The notes: generated from the sequence alone by a model not told the origin. DNA of 64,000 nt from Gnetum montanum (GCA_015680685.1 MNCI01034323.1:26426-90425); one strand, 5' to 3'; shown: positions 36,571 through 49,144, numbered from the stretch's first letter. Program-made: numbers and translations.

Positions 36571-38060
36571 CTGGACCATTCACTTACTATTCAATTTTCC
36601 AAATTTCAATCCTAGATAATAGTCATGTGGATGTAATCTTTTGTACTTAGGTACCAAACATTTTTCTTACTTTATTCTTATGATTCTTCCAAATTTTTAT
36701 CATTTTCTACATTCTTTAATATTTTTTCTATTCTTTCATATTTTTCATGTTTCTTTTCATTTTTCATTTTTTAATATCTTTCAAATTCTATATGCATTTT
36801 TCTATTCTTACATATTTCTCATTCTTTTTATAGTTTTATCATTTTTCATATACATATTTTTGTTGATCTTTCTAATAAAGTGTAAAATAAAAAACAAGAT
36901 GTAATTGAAATAATAACTTCACCTAATGTTATCAAATCATTAAAGGATTGATTGTATATATAGTGAGACCACATTATCCATCCACTTGCTTTTAATAATA
37001 AGAGATTCTTACCATGGACATAATAACATTATTTTCACAATAAAAATAAAATAAACCTATGATCATTATGTTTGGATGGAAAGGTGAAGAACCAAGTGGG
37101 AATGAAAAGGTTTTGATATCAAGGGAATTTGTAAATTATCTAAGGCTACTACTATGAGTCTTATTATGTTATTAAGTTGTATTATTTACTTGAGTTCTAA
37201 TGAAAATGGAAGCTTGTTCTAAAAGAAGTGTTTCCTTGCCATGTCACTGGAAAGAAATGTTACCCATGCTTAAAGACGCTCCTCTTTCCAATGGCCAAGT
37301 CTGCTATAAAATAAAATATGTAGTAATAAAATTACTTGTAGCTCATTGCCAACTAATAATATTTGTTGCAGTTGTGATAGTCTTATGGTTGTTATTTTTG
37401 GGATGATACAATGTGATATTACTAGTAAGTAGTATGGACTTAATTTTGATCTTGGATGAAAAGGCTAATGATCATTTTAGCCATGCATTACACATAGAAT
37501 TCATTATGCTTATGGTAAGACATCTCATGTTCCATTTTTTGTAATCCCTGCTACTTGCATTCCACATCACTATTGTATATAATTATAATTTGATGGTTTT
37601 GTATAATATAGGGTTATTTTATTATTGGGGATATACTAACATATGTATTTTAGAAGATAGGTATGATTTACATTCAACTCCTTGAGTGCCCATGAACACT
37701 TGTAAGTGTAGTTATATCAAGAAATTAAGGGTAAGAGCCTACTTTATGGAGGATTCACTTGTATAAATCTTGTATTTCATACTTGACAATCAATTTCACA
37801 TCCTCTTATACCTCCTAAATACTTAATTAATCATCGTCATTTCCCTACATATTCATACTCACTCATAAGTTTAACAATTTTGATCAAACTATCTCCTAAA
37901 ATCTTAGTTGACTTACCTTACCCAAACTCCTTCTTTAACATACTTTTAACATCAAATTCTCATCTTCTAAGCATGATCTACAATTGAGAAGCCTTAGGAT
38001 CATCTTTACAACTTCTAGGCCATCTATTTCATCCCATTCTTCATCAAATTTTGCAAACAT
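36571..38060 (+). other. E4 integrase-to-promoter spacer
   Basis: T-rich non-coding sequence; the plus-strand open frame at 36641-36904 is Phe/Ile/Leu-rich because of low complexity. Equivalent to 16020-17325 in E2 and 57260-58680 in E5. Confidence 0.5.
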
Positions 38061-38071
38061 TTTAAAAATTT

Positions 38072-38168
38072 CAATGATGATATCATAGATATGATATTAC
38101 AAGGACTGTGATATCATAGTAACAATGTCACATCTACAATATATCTCTTCTAAAAATATATATATATG
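38072..38168 (+). promoter_or_regulatory. E4 internal promoter-like block copied from its LTR U3
   Basis: Contains TGTGATATCATAG (38107-38119), exact in the E4 3' LTR at 41797-41809. Also ATGTCACATCTACAATAT (38125-38142), whose reverse complement overlaps the LTR's ATATTGTAGATGTGA. A TATA-rich run (38155-38167) follows. The block is about 240 bp before the donor site and about 620 bp before ORF3. Promoter role inferred. Confidence 0.65.
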
Positions 38169-38398
38169 CGTAGACTATAAGAAAAGCTCTCCATTCCATT
38201 AGTTTATGCAAAGGGAGTTCTTGATTTTTTTATCTAAAAAATTTCAAAACTCCATATCTTCCTCACCGCATATCCAATTTGAGTCATTCATGATTCCTTT
38301 TAATCGTGGAGTGGCCATGTTAATTATGGAAGAGAGTGTTGCATATAGTTTTTGTGAATTGTGTTAAATTTGTCCAACACTTGGAAGAATTATTAAAG

Positions 38399-38736
38399 GT
38401 AAGAACAATATGAAATAATAATGTTTTAATTTAACATAAAATATTAAACTTATTGATTCTTTCCAATTATTCATTTGAATACATCTTAAATAATAAATTA
38501 AGAATAGTGACAAATTGTAAAAATAAACTTATTTTTAATTGATTATTTAATAAGGATTTTTTCTAAACAAGGTTTGTTTTCCAAGATAACAAATTTTTAA
38601 AACTCTGCAATCCAAATTAAGAATAAATTTGATTATATCTAATGTTTTTTATCATAACCAAAAACTAATTAAGGGTTAAAAACATTATAATTGTTTTGGA
38701 ATTTTTGGATAATATTAAATTTTTTTATGATTATAG
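38399..38736 (+). other. E4 predicted intron before ORF3
   Basis: Donor AAAGGTAAGAAC (GT at 38399-38400); acceptor TATGATTATAG ending at 38736, directly before ATG 38737. Same arrangement as E2 and E5. Confidence 0.6.
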
Positions 38737-41510
38737 ATGCCACCAAAGAGACCTAAAGATGGAGGACCATTAGAACCATGGGAGAAGAGATCTATAGCAA
38801 GAGGTAGAGGATGAGGCATAAAACAAACTCCTCTTACAGAGTAAGAATCACCTTTATATAGCATCCATTAGTCCACACCTACAATAGGGCAATCCATGTA
38901 GGTAGAAGCTGATGCATCACCAACTTTAGAATAAGGCCAATGCCTAAAACTTTTGAATGTGTCTCTAGGATATTTAGGAGAAGTCCACCATGTCCACTAT
39001 AATAGTGAAATTCAATTTTGAACTATTCATGGAGTTCATAGTTGCAAAGGTCTAAAAACAGCTTCAAGCCTCTCCCTTATGGGCAATCATCTTAAGCAAT
39101 GATGAATGGTACTTAGTGGAAGTTCAAAAATTCTAGTAGAATAAGAAAGATGATGCCATAGTAAAGATTGGGGGAGTAACCATCCCCTATTTAGTTAAAG
39201 AAATCATAAGGGCACTAAATCTACCAAATTTTGAGGCCAATATTGCTCAAATATTTATAAGGTCTGACACATATGCATAAAACTTATGGTTGTAGAGGAC
39301 ATACAGAATCATAAAAAAAAATATAGTGGATTATCTACTACTGAAAAGATATACTTTAAGATTGAAACTTACTATATTTTCCTAACAAAGTAACTCAACT
39401 CAATTTCAATCTCTACTGCTATAGGAAGCATCATCTTAATTGGGAAATTCTAACTTAACATAGCCTATCTATTATTTTTGGAGATACAAAGAAGGTTTGA
39501 GGATAAGAGGATAGGAAAGCCCACTCTACCATTCTCCTATCTTAGCAAAAATTTATGCAGAAAAGAAAGAATCATGAACTACATCAATGATATTCTTTGT
39601 AAAGTAAAAAATGCTTCATATGCTAAAATCTTCAATCTAATGTTACCCAAGAAAGATTAGGTAGAGAAACTAGTAGGCAATGAAGCTTCAGCAAGATTAA
39701 CAATAGTAGTAAATATTCTAGTCATGGACACAAAGCAATTAATTCCTAGTGGGTTAACCCCAACTATAGAAAGAGCAAGAAAAAATAATTCACAAGCATA
39801 ATAAGAATATCAACCTTTAATAAGCCATCTATAATAGATATTGGAAATAATAACTTTGGGTAGGAGAGAAGCCTCAAGCATGTCTAGAGTTAAAGATAAT
39901 ACCAATAAACCCACTATATCCATAGGACCTACAAGTGATCAAGTATCCTTGTAGGTAGGAGAATTTGATGAATAGGCACAACATATTTTAGGGAATGTTG
40001 CATCATTTTAGGTAATTATGGAAACTAGAGAAGGAGCCACTATAGTGATCATGCAACACCAAAATGGAATTAGAGTAATTGAAGTTATAAATGATCACAT
40101 TAAAAAATCATTCAATATTTCCATTGTGCCACTAGTAGATATTACTAAAGCCAAAGATAGAGAAATCTTATCTAGAATGTTAATGACCCCTATAGAACAT
40201 GAAGACATATTGAAGAAACTACTACAGATAGGACAAGTCATGTAGGTTCTTTTTGATATCTCTAGTAATATCATTGTAGTAAAGTCTAAATTAATATATA
40301 TCAAAGGTAAGCTAGTCATGGTAGAAATAAGGATGCAATACACATAAAATGAAATGTAGAGGTTACAAAAAGAATTAGCTTCATTGAGAACTAATAGAAA
40401 AGATCACACATGACACATTGCACTTGATCATCTAGCATAATATAGAGATAAGTAGATTGGTCAACAAAGGACCAAGTAAAGACAAATCAATATGGAAAGA
40501 GAAAAGTAGTGTGAAATGAATTAGTAGTAGAAGCCCAAACATACACACATGCTAAGTCCATTGTTGCATTAGAGGAAGAAAACAAAAGAATTACTACAGA
40601 AAACCTAAGATTGATAGATATTAAAAAGAAAAAGAAGATACTAGAAGAAAGTATACATCAACTTAGAGAGTATTTTTTCAAAGTTAACCTCGACATAAGA
40701 CAATTACCCTATGAAAATAGAACTCTATTAATTAAAGAAGTATGCACAATCCAAAAAAAGTCAGCTATTGAAATTAATGCATGGTAAAATGAGATCAATA
40801 AGCATAAGAGATTTAAGGAGCATTTTTGAGATCAAGTAGGTATGTACAAATAGATTAATGAGAAAGAAATCTAGATGGTTAAAGTTAAGATTAGTACTAT
40901 CACATAGCAAACATCTAATTAGCAATCCATGTTGCAGAGTCTTACCCATGTTCATCAAGTAGAGATAAAGAATACAGACCTTTAGCTTATGTACCTAATA
41001 GAATACATGTGGTAAGAAAATCTCCACTATGCTAACTTAGCCATGTTAACAGTAGGTAGGCCAAGAATATAATTATAGTAGCAAGTGAATACAGTATATT
41101 TCATGAATGAAAAGGAGTTTGTAGATAGGAAAGATGCACAATAGAAGCTTTAGATTGCAAAAGTTGAACTACAAGTGGTCAAATCCAGCTATTAAGATTA
41201 GAAAGATGTTTTAGAAAATCTAGCCAAGTGAATGATTGATTATGAAGAATTATAAAAGATGGAAAGAGCCTTTGAGGTAGAAAGAACATAATTTTTAGCA
41301 TGGTATGTCAGGGCCAATAAAATAGTTCCACAGCTACTATCTTCCTAGGAAGTATCAACTCCTGCAAATATTGCTAAATTTGCATGGATGGTGTATGATC
41401 TTATAATAGAAGAATAAAACCTCTAAGTATAGTTAAATTTGTACTAGTTTCAAAAATTGGATGATAAAGGGAAGAGACCAATGAAGGAACCACTGCCACC
41501 ACAAACATAA
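38737..41510 (+). pseudogene. E4 third ORF (ORF3), coiled-coil protein, decayed
   Basis: Starts MPPKRPKDGGPLEPWEK, a basic N-terminus with a possible nuclear signal. The conserved domain is at 39105-39240: SNDEWYLVEVQKF, VKIGGVTIPYLVKEIIRALN. An open stretch at 40018-40245 contains EGATIVIMQHQNG, shared with E5 (EGITILVMQHQG). A Lys/Glu/Leu-rich coiled-coil-like region follows at about 40480-40720 (KKKKILEESIHQLRE). It ends KEPLPPQT-stop at 41508-41510. About 920 codons if repaired; many stops now. No membrane or signal segments are seen. Confidence 0.72.
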
Positions 41511-41741
41511 AGAATCTACATTAAGCTTTGTTTTGTTTTATTTTATTTTGGTCATGTATTCATCATGATTTTCATGATAATTTTTTAATACCACTCAAAC
41601 AAAGAAGAAACATTCATAGTAGAGTCAATCATTTAAATATATGCCATGATGTTAAGTTCATGTAACCCCACAAGTTTGTAAGGAAATATATCCACCTTTT
41701 GTTTGAACTTGGGAATGAATTTTTAGTTAGTCGTGGGGGTA

Positions 41742-42618
41742 TGGTAAAACACTTTTATATTGAGGACTAGCATATCATATATACAATATTGTAGATGTGA
41801 TATCATAGCCTAACATATGTCATCATAGAATTGATGTAGTGTGACATGGTAAGGCCTATAAATTCAAGTCCATTATCATGTCAAAAAAAGTTTGAGTATA
41901 ATACTTAGCAAAATTCTTGAAGTTTGATTTCTTAAAGTTAGAGTTAGTATGAATGCCTACAATGTTATGAATTATAGCTACACAAAATATTTATTTGAAT
42001 GGATTATTCTTGGACAAAATTATGAATAGAAATAAAAATCAAGATCATTCTTCATCGTTGGAGCATATTCAATAGAATATATTTACTTTTTCATAATGTT
42101 TACTTTTACTATGTCATTTAAATTTCTTAATTCATTTATAATTATAATGTTTATTAGTAAGGAGGAATGAGTACAACTAGTTTCAAGCATAAAGTATAAT
42201 TATTAGATAACCTATTAGTGACTTTGCTTGATTTGCTTAGTAGTAAAGTTACAAGGTAATCCTAGTAATAGTTACATCAGCCCACGATGTGTACAAAAAA
42301 CTATGAATAAATACTTATCACCATAGGATAGAATAGCTTTATATTTTTTTTATACTTAGATATAAAAATTACATTCATTATCCATTATGTCTACACATAG
42401 CATATTTAAAGAAAATCAATATCATTTTATCATATACCTCACTAAGAGTTAAACCATATATTTTGCACCTTGCTAACTCTAAGTCGGAAGATAAAGATTA
42501 TAAAATTACTATCAACTCACTGGTATACTTACACTTTCCATCCATGAATCATGATCTAGTTGCATGTGAACACTTGTAGCTTGTATGGTTGAGTGTTGGA
42601 ATATCCTATTGCTCATCA
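41742..42618 (+). repeat. E4 3' LTR
   Basis: Preceded by TCGTGGGGGTA. U3 repeats 41755-41850 include TGTGATATCATAG; TATA CTATAAATT at 41857-41865. Ends ATTGCTCATCA. Confidence 0.9.
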
Positions 42619-44179
42619 ACCACCATCAACATAGCCAACATTCATGTAAATCCTCATGTTAACTTATGACATTAAAATTCACTTAAATAAATAAATTGAA
42701 GCCACATAATTCATGAAGGGGCTATGCTAGCTTTCAAGGAGGTCACATAGCCAAAATTGCATGAATCCTTCACTTATCTATGGCAAATTCCACATTATAG
42801 TAACGTTATGGTCATAAGGTTCAAAATAAATACCAACTTGATGCTACCTTTTTGTTGGTTCACTATACAATCTATTATGCCTCTTGCTCCACTAGTTTCT
42901 TGTCTATTACTTACCTTCACCCATGCAGTTTAGTGCTCCACCTACCATTGCTACCTTAATTATGTTGTCCTTTGCCATCTATGCATGGCACCACCACCTT
43001 CATATTTCTTACTATCCATTGTTGATGTTTACTTGAACCACTAGTATCTACAATTTTCATTAGTGGTCACTCTCTATGAAATTATCCTTCCACATTTTTC
43101 ATCAAGGGTTTTGATGGTATGAACCTATGGTATCCATGGATATCATTAGTACCCTATGTTTGTATTGGACTAGAGCTTGTAAACATCACAAGAACCCTAG
43201 GTTTGTACCAATCCAACTATGTGTAAATAACATAGATCTTTATTGGAAGTGTGTAGAAAAATTTGAATTTTAGAATTTAAAATTTTAAAATTAAAATTCA
43301 TAGAGGAATATGATTAAATTTTACCAATTGGTCAAATAGGTTGGCTACTAAAAAATGTAATGAAAACTAGAAAACTAAGTACACTAGTTTTGGAGTAGTA
43401 CTATGATGAGTGACCTCTTGGAAAGCTATTGGAAAGTCTCAATTTTTAAGTTTTAATAGTCATAAATTTTCATTTGGTAAAAATTTTTCATAAAAAATTG
43501 GTATTTATAATATATTTTGACCTTTCAAATGCAATGAATGAAATATATTTACTTTATAGATATCCAAAAATTAGTTTTAAATTTTTGTTCTTAAATAATG
43601 CATTAATAACTATAGGAGCAAAATTTAGCATTACTTGGGCATACGTTATCCATATCTAATTTATAAATAATTATTTATAATATTTTTGGACCTTTTGAAT
43701 CCAATGGTATTGTTAGATTGATCATTTACAAAGCCAATAATTAGGTGGAAGTTTAAACTATCTTAGTAGACTATAAACTAGAACACTTAATCATGCCTAA
43801 TGATCAAATGATTAGAACTACCAATTTGACACTTTTTCATCCATTTGGGTCTTTGAATTAGATAATTAAGTTATACTTATGGTTAGAATTTGACCTCTAT
43901 CTATAGTTGGTCATTAGTTACACTACTAGAGTTAGTGTTCTAAGGGGGGTAGAAAAGTTATTAAGGAGTCTAGGGAGTGAACCCAAACCATTGTCAAACC
44001 AATGAATCAATCAGTTGAAGAATTACTTAGTAACCCTAAAAGAAAAGAATATTTATATTAACTCAATAGATAATTAGGTTATTCAGTAGAGATTGATCAA
44101 CATGAAGAATCATAACCTTGTGATGACAAGACATATGATATCTATGATAAGAAATGAATTAGGAAAAAATCCATGTTTA
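42619..44179 (+). other. Y internal sequence right of E4
   Basis: C/T-rich to about 43150, then AT-rich. From about 43905 it matches X from 51934 (shared CATTAGTTACACTACTAGAG), which marks the start of the segment common to both elements and leads into the CCR4 copy. Confidence 0.5.
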
Positions 44180-45250
44180 AAAGTGACAACATACAATGTG
44201 ATTGAAAGATTTCTTGCTAATGAAAGACAACATTCACTATGTTCATCTTTGATCTTAGACTAGCATGAATATTAATACCCACACATCCTTGTAGAATTAC
44301 AAGATTTGAATGCTAATGTCTTATGTTTATAAGAAGTTCCACCTTGGTAAGTACTCATACCAATTCTAATTTGATTTAAGAATGTTAAGATATAAAGAAC
44401 TTATAGGAAAAATATTCAAATGATGGTTATTTTTTAAGCCATAAAGACTAGCCTATTATAGGAATCAAAATATGGATGATTGCATAATCTTCTACAAAGA
44501 ATCCAAGTTTAAGTTAATACAAATATTTGAATGGAGATTAAAAAGACATGATTTTTGAAATTCCCAAACTTTAATTTATGTAAAAGAAAGAATGATCAAG
44601 ATTTCATAGAAGCTACATAGCCTTTGCATTGGTACTTAAAATGTAGTTATTATGAAGGTATGTATGTGTGGTTAACACACATTTGATCATTGATCCAACA
44701 TACTCGGATATCAAACTCTATTAAGTATCTTACTTGATTAATTAGATTAAGAAAATCATGAAGTACAAGCTATTTCTAGCCCATACAAATCTTGCCCTAG
44801 TACCATTTGTCTTTTGTGGAGACTTTAATGTGAAAGATGGAAGTGATATTCATCAATTATTAAATTATGAACATGTGAAAAAGCCTTTAGAAGAGGAACT
44901 TGATTTAAAGAAGAAATTTGTATTAATTCATCATATAATTCCTTTAGCCAATGAATATTCCATCTACTTTGAATTCTTAGGAGATAAGTCAAATCTTCAA
45001 ATTTGTTAAAAAATGATGCTAATAAATAGTATTCATAAATAACCATACTTCACTAATTGTGCTACCATGATTACTAAAGATGAGCCAACAACTTTCTTTA
45101 TCGAGAACATAGATTACATTTGATATGATATTAAATTCTTCCAAGTTACAAAGTTACTAGAGTTAATTCTCAAGGAAGATGTTGAGTAGGAAGATCAAAC
45201 CATGCCATCCCAAACAAGACCTAATCATATTTGCATTATGATAGAATTAT
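44180..45250 (+). pseudogene. intronless CCR4-type deadenylase copy inside Y
   Basis: Covers the whole endonuclease/exonuclease/phosphatase domain of a CCR4-like poly(A) nuclease, about 350 codons without introns. Blocks in order: VTTYNV (44195-44215), VELQDLNANVLCL-stop-EV (44295-44340), FCGDFNVKDGSDIHQLL (44817-44860), FTNCATMI...IDYI (45050-45120), LLELILKEDVE and MPSQTRPNHI (45155-45235). The magnesium-binding Glu block is interrupted by a stop and the final SDH reads NH. Stops and small shifts elsewhere make it a pseudogene. Absence of introns and position just before the polypurine tract suggest cDNA capture by the retroelement. Confidence 0.8.
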
Positions 45251-45729
45251 AATGACTCTCATGATCCTTAAGGTTAATTAAAATTAAGAAGTTTTCAAAA
45301 TTTTACATCTATTTCTTGTTTCCTTATTCTCCTTATTTATTTAATTTTTATTTCTAACTTAAAAAGTAAAATATTTTTGGTAATACAAGTTGGAAATAAG
45401 GAGTTTTTTCTACCTTCATTAGGGTAACCAAAGATATGAGTTGTACTTTGTGTAATCTTGGTTAGGGATTTATGATTAATAGTTAATAGATGTTTAATTT
45501 ACCTATTGTTATTACCTAGAGATTGACTTAAGTATTTACATGATAAGATTTATTTTCATGAAATATTTATCTCATTTCTATTTCATTTTTAGAATAAGGA
45601 AAAGAACCTTAAAGCATTGGAACAAATCAAAGCATTGGAACAATGAATCATGAAGGAAGCTCTAGAGTAAGGAGAAACATTGTTAATGCAAACACATTTG
45701 AGGATAAACGAAAGCTAAGGGGGATGGTT
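45251..45729 (+). other. Y 3' untranslated region and polypurine tract
   Basis: AT-rich sequence ending in AAAGCTAAGGGGGATGG (45711-45727), a typical plus-strand priming tract, directly before the LTR. Confidence 0.6.
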
Positions 45730-46220
45730 TGACATGTTTCTATTTTCAAATAAATTCATTTATAGTAAAGATGATGTTGCTTTATAAAAATAATATAATT
45801 ATTGTAATAAGACTCAAAAGAACACATTGTACTAATGAGCATGTTTCTTGAGGTGACCTTTGGATGGTTTTACCTAAGGTATTTATACCTAGGAACTAGA
45901 GGTTGTATTAGCACAAAGTTGAAAAGTATATAAAGGTAACTAATAGAGGCTAGGTGAAGTAGAACAGGAAGTGACTTACAATTCCTTCTAACTAGATATA
46001 GGCCTAATTGTGGTTGTAGTGCTAGATTACCTCTAGGGAATAGATGCTGAAAGTAGATAATCCTAACCCTCATAGCATGACCCAAATACATTATTTTTAC
46101 ATTAATAAAATTTCATTTTCATTTTCTTCTACATTTCTTCTCTTGCATTCATTATCCATAATTTCAAATGTTACATATATTTGATGTTTATCATGACATC
46201 CAAGAATGGGATATCATACA
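45730..46220 (+). repeat. Y 3' LTR
   Basis: Begins TGACATGTTTC and ends GGGATATCATACA; TATA-like GGTATTTATACC at 45879-45890. Aligns with 28975-29315 and with 48502-49130, whose end reads GAGATGTTACA. Confidence 0.7.
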
Positions 46221-47809
46221 ACTCATACTATCTAATTCTAAAATCCACATAGCCTTAACCAACTAGGAAAACTTAATAAAAATTTAAATAAAATATTATA
46301 GTAATGCTAATACATTAGATCCCATTAGAACTTTAAAAGTTTTAGAGACCATCATTTGGAGTGATTGTAAGATACTAGTTTCTTAATTTTTAATACCTAG
46401 ATTCAAGTTTAGGTAGTGCCATTCAAAAGAGGTTAGAATTTTATTTAACCATTGACCCTTATAGGGTCCTACTTTGGTTTCTAGATGATGATCCTATCAC
46501 ATACATATATCCTATGCTCAAGTTCATGTTACTTTTCAAGTAGTCAAAAAGATTTGTCTACTTAATTAATGCACAAAAATAATATTAATATAAATTAAAT
46601 AATTACTATGAACATAAAATACACATATTAATACATACACATAATAATCACTTATGGATAACTACTACCATTAGGAAAACTTAAGGTACTAATAGAGGTG
46701 GCTAAATATAGTGTTAAAATCCAATAAAATTTAAAATTATGTTGGGAAAGAAATTACCTCATGATTAGAATATGAGTACTCTTAGGTCATACCATGTCTT
46801 CGAATGACATTTAAATGAATAAAAATAAGATAAAAATAATAACTACCTTATCATTGTTAGAGATTTGATGTATTCTAGAAAGCTTAACATGTTTGTTAGT
46901 GCCTATATTATAGAACATTGTGAGTGTTCGTGTGCACCATTATGGTGTACCACACTATCTATAGTGTGGTGTATTACATAACTTATTATTTATAATTTGT
47001 TATTAATAATTCAATTCTTTAACCTAGATCAACTAATCATTATCTATTTGTTCTGTCAACATGACTATTCTTTGTGAGCTATATAATTATTGATTCTAGT
47101 TTTCTATGTGTGTGAAACTTATACATCTAATAACAGAAACACATCGTTTAATACTATTTTTCTTTGTTTATAGTTTGAACATAACATATATGCATAATAC
47201 CATGAATTATATCATATCTCAAGGTGTGCATCTATTTTGGTATTGTAATAGCCATCAAATTGTTTCTAATTTCTTAGAGTTGGTGGTTTGAATATCACAA
47301 AAATTAACATGGTATAAGCATAAGTTTTGATGAATTTTTTAATCAAAACCATGAAACATTTTTAGTTTTTTGATGGTTAATTCCATTTAATATGAAGGTA
47401 AGTATAAAAATTAATCATAAAATTTCATTTTATACATTTGTAAAGAAATTGCGAAAATCATAGAAAGAGCTTAATGTAACTTAAAAATCTTGTTTTTAAG
47501 TATGTTGAGTTTTAAATTAATTTAGTCTCTTCAGTTATCACTTGTAAGTGTTTAAAGTGTGATTTATAGTTGAAATATCATGTTTTTAAATTTAATTCTA
47601 AAGATATAATTTGGTTCATGATTTTTTAATTAATTAATGATGCAAATATAGATTCTAAATTTTAAATTAGTTTAGAAGTAGGAAAAAATGAAATGCATTA
47701 GATTTTTCAGCACATGCTATTTTCTTCCATGAAAAAAATAATTTTAGAAAGCTTTAGTTTTTTATAGATTATAGAATATTAGTTAGTAAAATGGCTTGAA
47801 GTGAAAGAG
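46221..47809. other. unassigned AT-rich sequence with two adjacent hairpins
   Basis: No gene seen. Two neighbouring inverted repeats lie at 46935-46970: CACCAT-T-ATGGTG and ACCACACTAT-CT-ATAGTGTGGT, the latter with perfect 10-bp arms. Confidence 0.4.
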
Positions 47810-48501
47810 AATAAGGATAGTCACAAGGATCTTCTAAAATGAAGTACAATGACTGCTTTCCATCAACAATCTTTTCTAAACATATGTAGAGTAATACATC
47901 ATCATCATCACCATTGCTAGCACTACAACTCGAAAATTACCAAGAGAATCACCATGGTGAAGGCTCAAGTTGAAAGGTTAACACCATAAAAGTGAAATTA
48001 TACTTTACAATGGCCATCCATTATGAAGTTATGGCCAATAAAACAATAAATTTTGATACACTTTTATCTAAGAAAGAATATTTAAAATACTTGGCCCCTA
48101 AGATTGGTATCTAGTATTATTATTATGGTTTAATAATAGCCATAGAGTTGGTGAAGTTAGGGAAGAAAATAGAAAGATATAGCTTAACATTAATTGTAGA
48201 GCTTGTAGTATCAAGGAATGACATAGTGCTTAATGACTTCATGAGGACCTACAATAATAGCTAGTCCATCTATCAAGTTGGGAAGATCTAGAGATTTTGC
48301 AAGATTCAAAAGAGGTTCCTATGATTTTATTGTTAAATGATGAAAACAAATTTTGCATTGAAATAGGTAGTATTCCCTAGGCATCAATTGTTAGAGTGCT
48401 TTATTAATAAAGATGAATGGGGAAAAGCATGCATTACTATCATTGTGAGAGTCCTAATTTCACAACTGAAGATGTCATATTCTAATTTGGATATCATTAT
48501 T
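47810..48501 (+). pseudogene. unrecognised coding-like remnant
   Basis: One plus-strand frame reads well for long stretches (for example KEYLKYLAPKIGI, LTLIVELVVSRNDIVLNDF, ECFINKDEWGKACITII) with only a few stops between. The style is that of an old transposon ORF. I cannot place the family; it lies immediately left of the X LTR. Confidence 0.35.
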
Positions 48502-49130
48502 TGACACATCACTATGCAAGATAGGAAGAATGAAATCTCTTGGCCTCTTCTATGTCCACTATAATGTTCTCATTCCCAAATGGTATTGTTGCATAATGAA
48601 TATGGTGCCTCTTCATATCAAGTGTTATCATTATTGTAACAAGACCTAAAAAGGGAGATGTAACTAAAACTCGAAAGGATGTGGTATAAAAATGGACATG
48701 TCTCTCAAGGTAACCTTTGGGGGTTTGATCTAACATATTTATACCCAGGCATTAGAGGTCATATCAGCATGGAGTTGTAGAGCTAGTAAAGGCAAGTAAT
48801 GAGAGCTAGATGAAGTGGAACAAGAAGAGGACTAGCCATCTATTCTAGCCAATTGTAGGCCTAACTGTGATGGAAATGTTGGATGCCTCTAAGGGATAAA
48901 TTTCAAAGGAAGAAAACCCCAAGGAACACCTAGAGCATGATCCAGATACACTATTCTACATCAAAAAAATATTCTTTTTCTTTTTCTTCTTGATTTTCCC
49001 TATTATTTTCTTTACGCTTAATGTCAAATATTACACATATTTGGTGTTTCCTATGTTATCTTCTTATGCATAATGTCTAATATAAGATATATTTGATGTT
49101 TTCCATGACATCTAAAAATGAGATGTTACA
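48502..49130 (+). repeat. X 5' LTR
   Basis: The left end is uncertain (TGACACATCAC at 48502 matched to TGACATGTTTC in Y). TATA-like ATATTTATACC at 48737-48747. Ends ATGAGATGTTACA just before the primer site. Confidence 0.6.
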
Positions 49131-49132
49131 TT

Positions 49133-49144
49133 TGGTATTAGAGA
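49133..49144 (+). other. X primer binding site (initiator Met-tRNA-like)
   Basis: TGGTATTAGAGA, 10 of 12 bases as in the usual TGGTATCAGAGC, three bases after the LTR end. Confidence 0.7.

Larger units (their letters stand above)
29615..42618 (+). mobile_element. E4: Athila-like Ty3/gypsy retrotransposon with all regions present, decayed
   Basis: A 13.0-kb plus-strand element: LTRs 29615-30489 and 41742-42618 (875 and 877 bp), primer site, gag, protease, RT, RNase H, integrase, spacer, internal promoter-like block, intron and ORF3, then the polypurine tract TCGTGGGGGTA. Flanking 5-mers are GTTAC and ACCAC, which can be derived from one GCCAC by transitions, a weak target-duplication case. 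It is inserted in Y. All coding regions carry stops, but this copy defines the full gene order of the family. Confidence 0.9.
28975..46220 (+). mobile_element. Y: non-autonomous LTR element carrying a CCR4 copy, split by E4
   Basis: The left LTR piece 28975-29315 and right LTR 45730-46220 belong to the same family as the LTR at 48502-49130. Between them, excluding E4 (29615-42618), are about 3.4 kb of internal sequence with no gag or pol. There is a C/T-rich stretch (29380-29614 and 42619-43150), then an intronless CCR4-type deadenylase copy about 0.5 kb before the polypurine tract. The left LTR lacks its U5 end and primer site, so part of the 5' end is deleted. Confidence 0.55.

Noticed and set aside
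36641-36904. 87-codon plus-strand open frame rich in Phe, Ile and Leu
   Set aside because: It arises from T-rich spacer in E4; no homologous frame in E2 or E5, so not a membrane protein gene.
44758-45009. GDFN motif as a LINE endonuclease
   Set aside because: The C-terminal blocks (FTNC..., IDYI, LLELL-like, MPSQ...NHI) and the TYNV start follow the CCR4 deadenylase order, and no LINE reverse transcriptase is nearby.
47810-48501. Remnant taken as a copy of gypsy ORF3
   Set aside because: The conserved GEWYLG domain, MQHQ block and EPLPP end are not found; only general style is similar.
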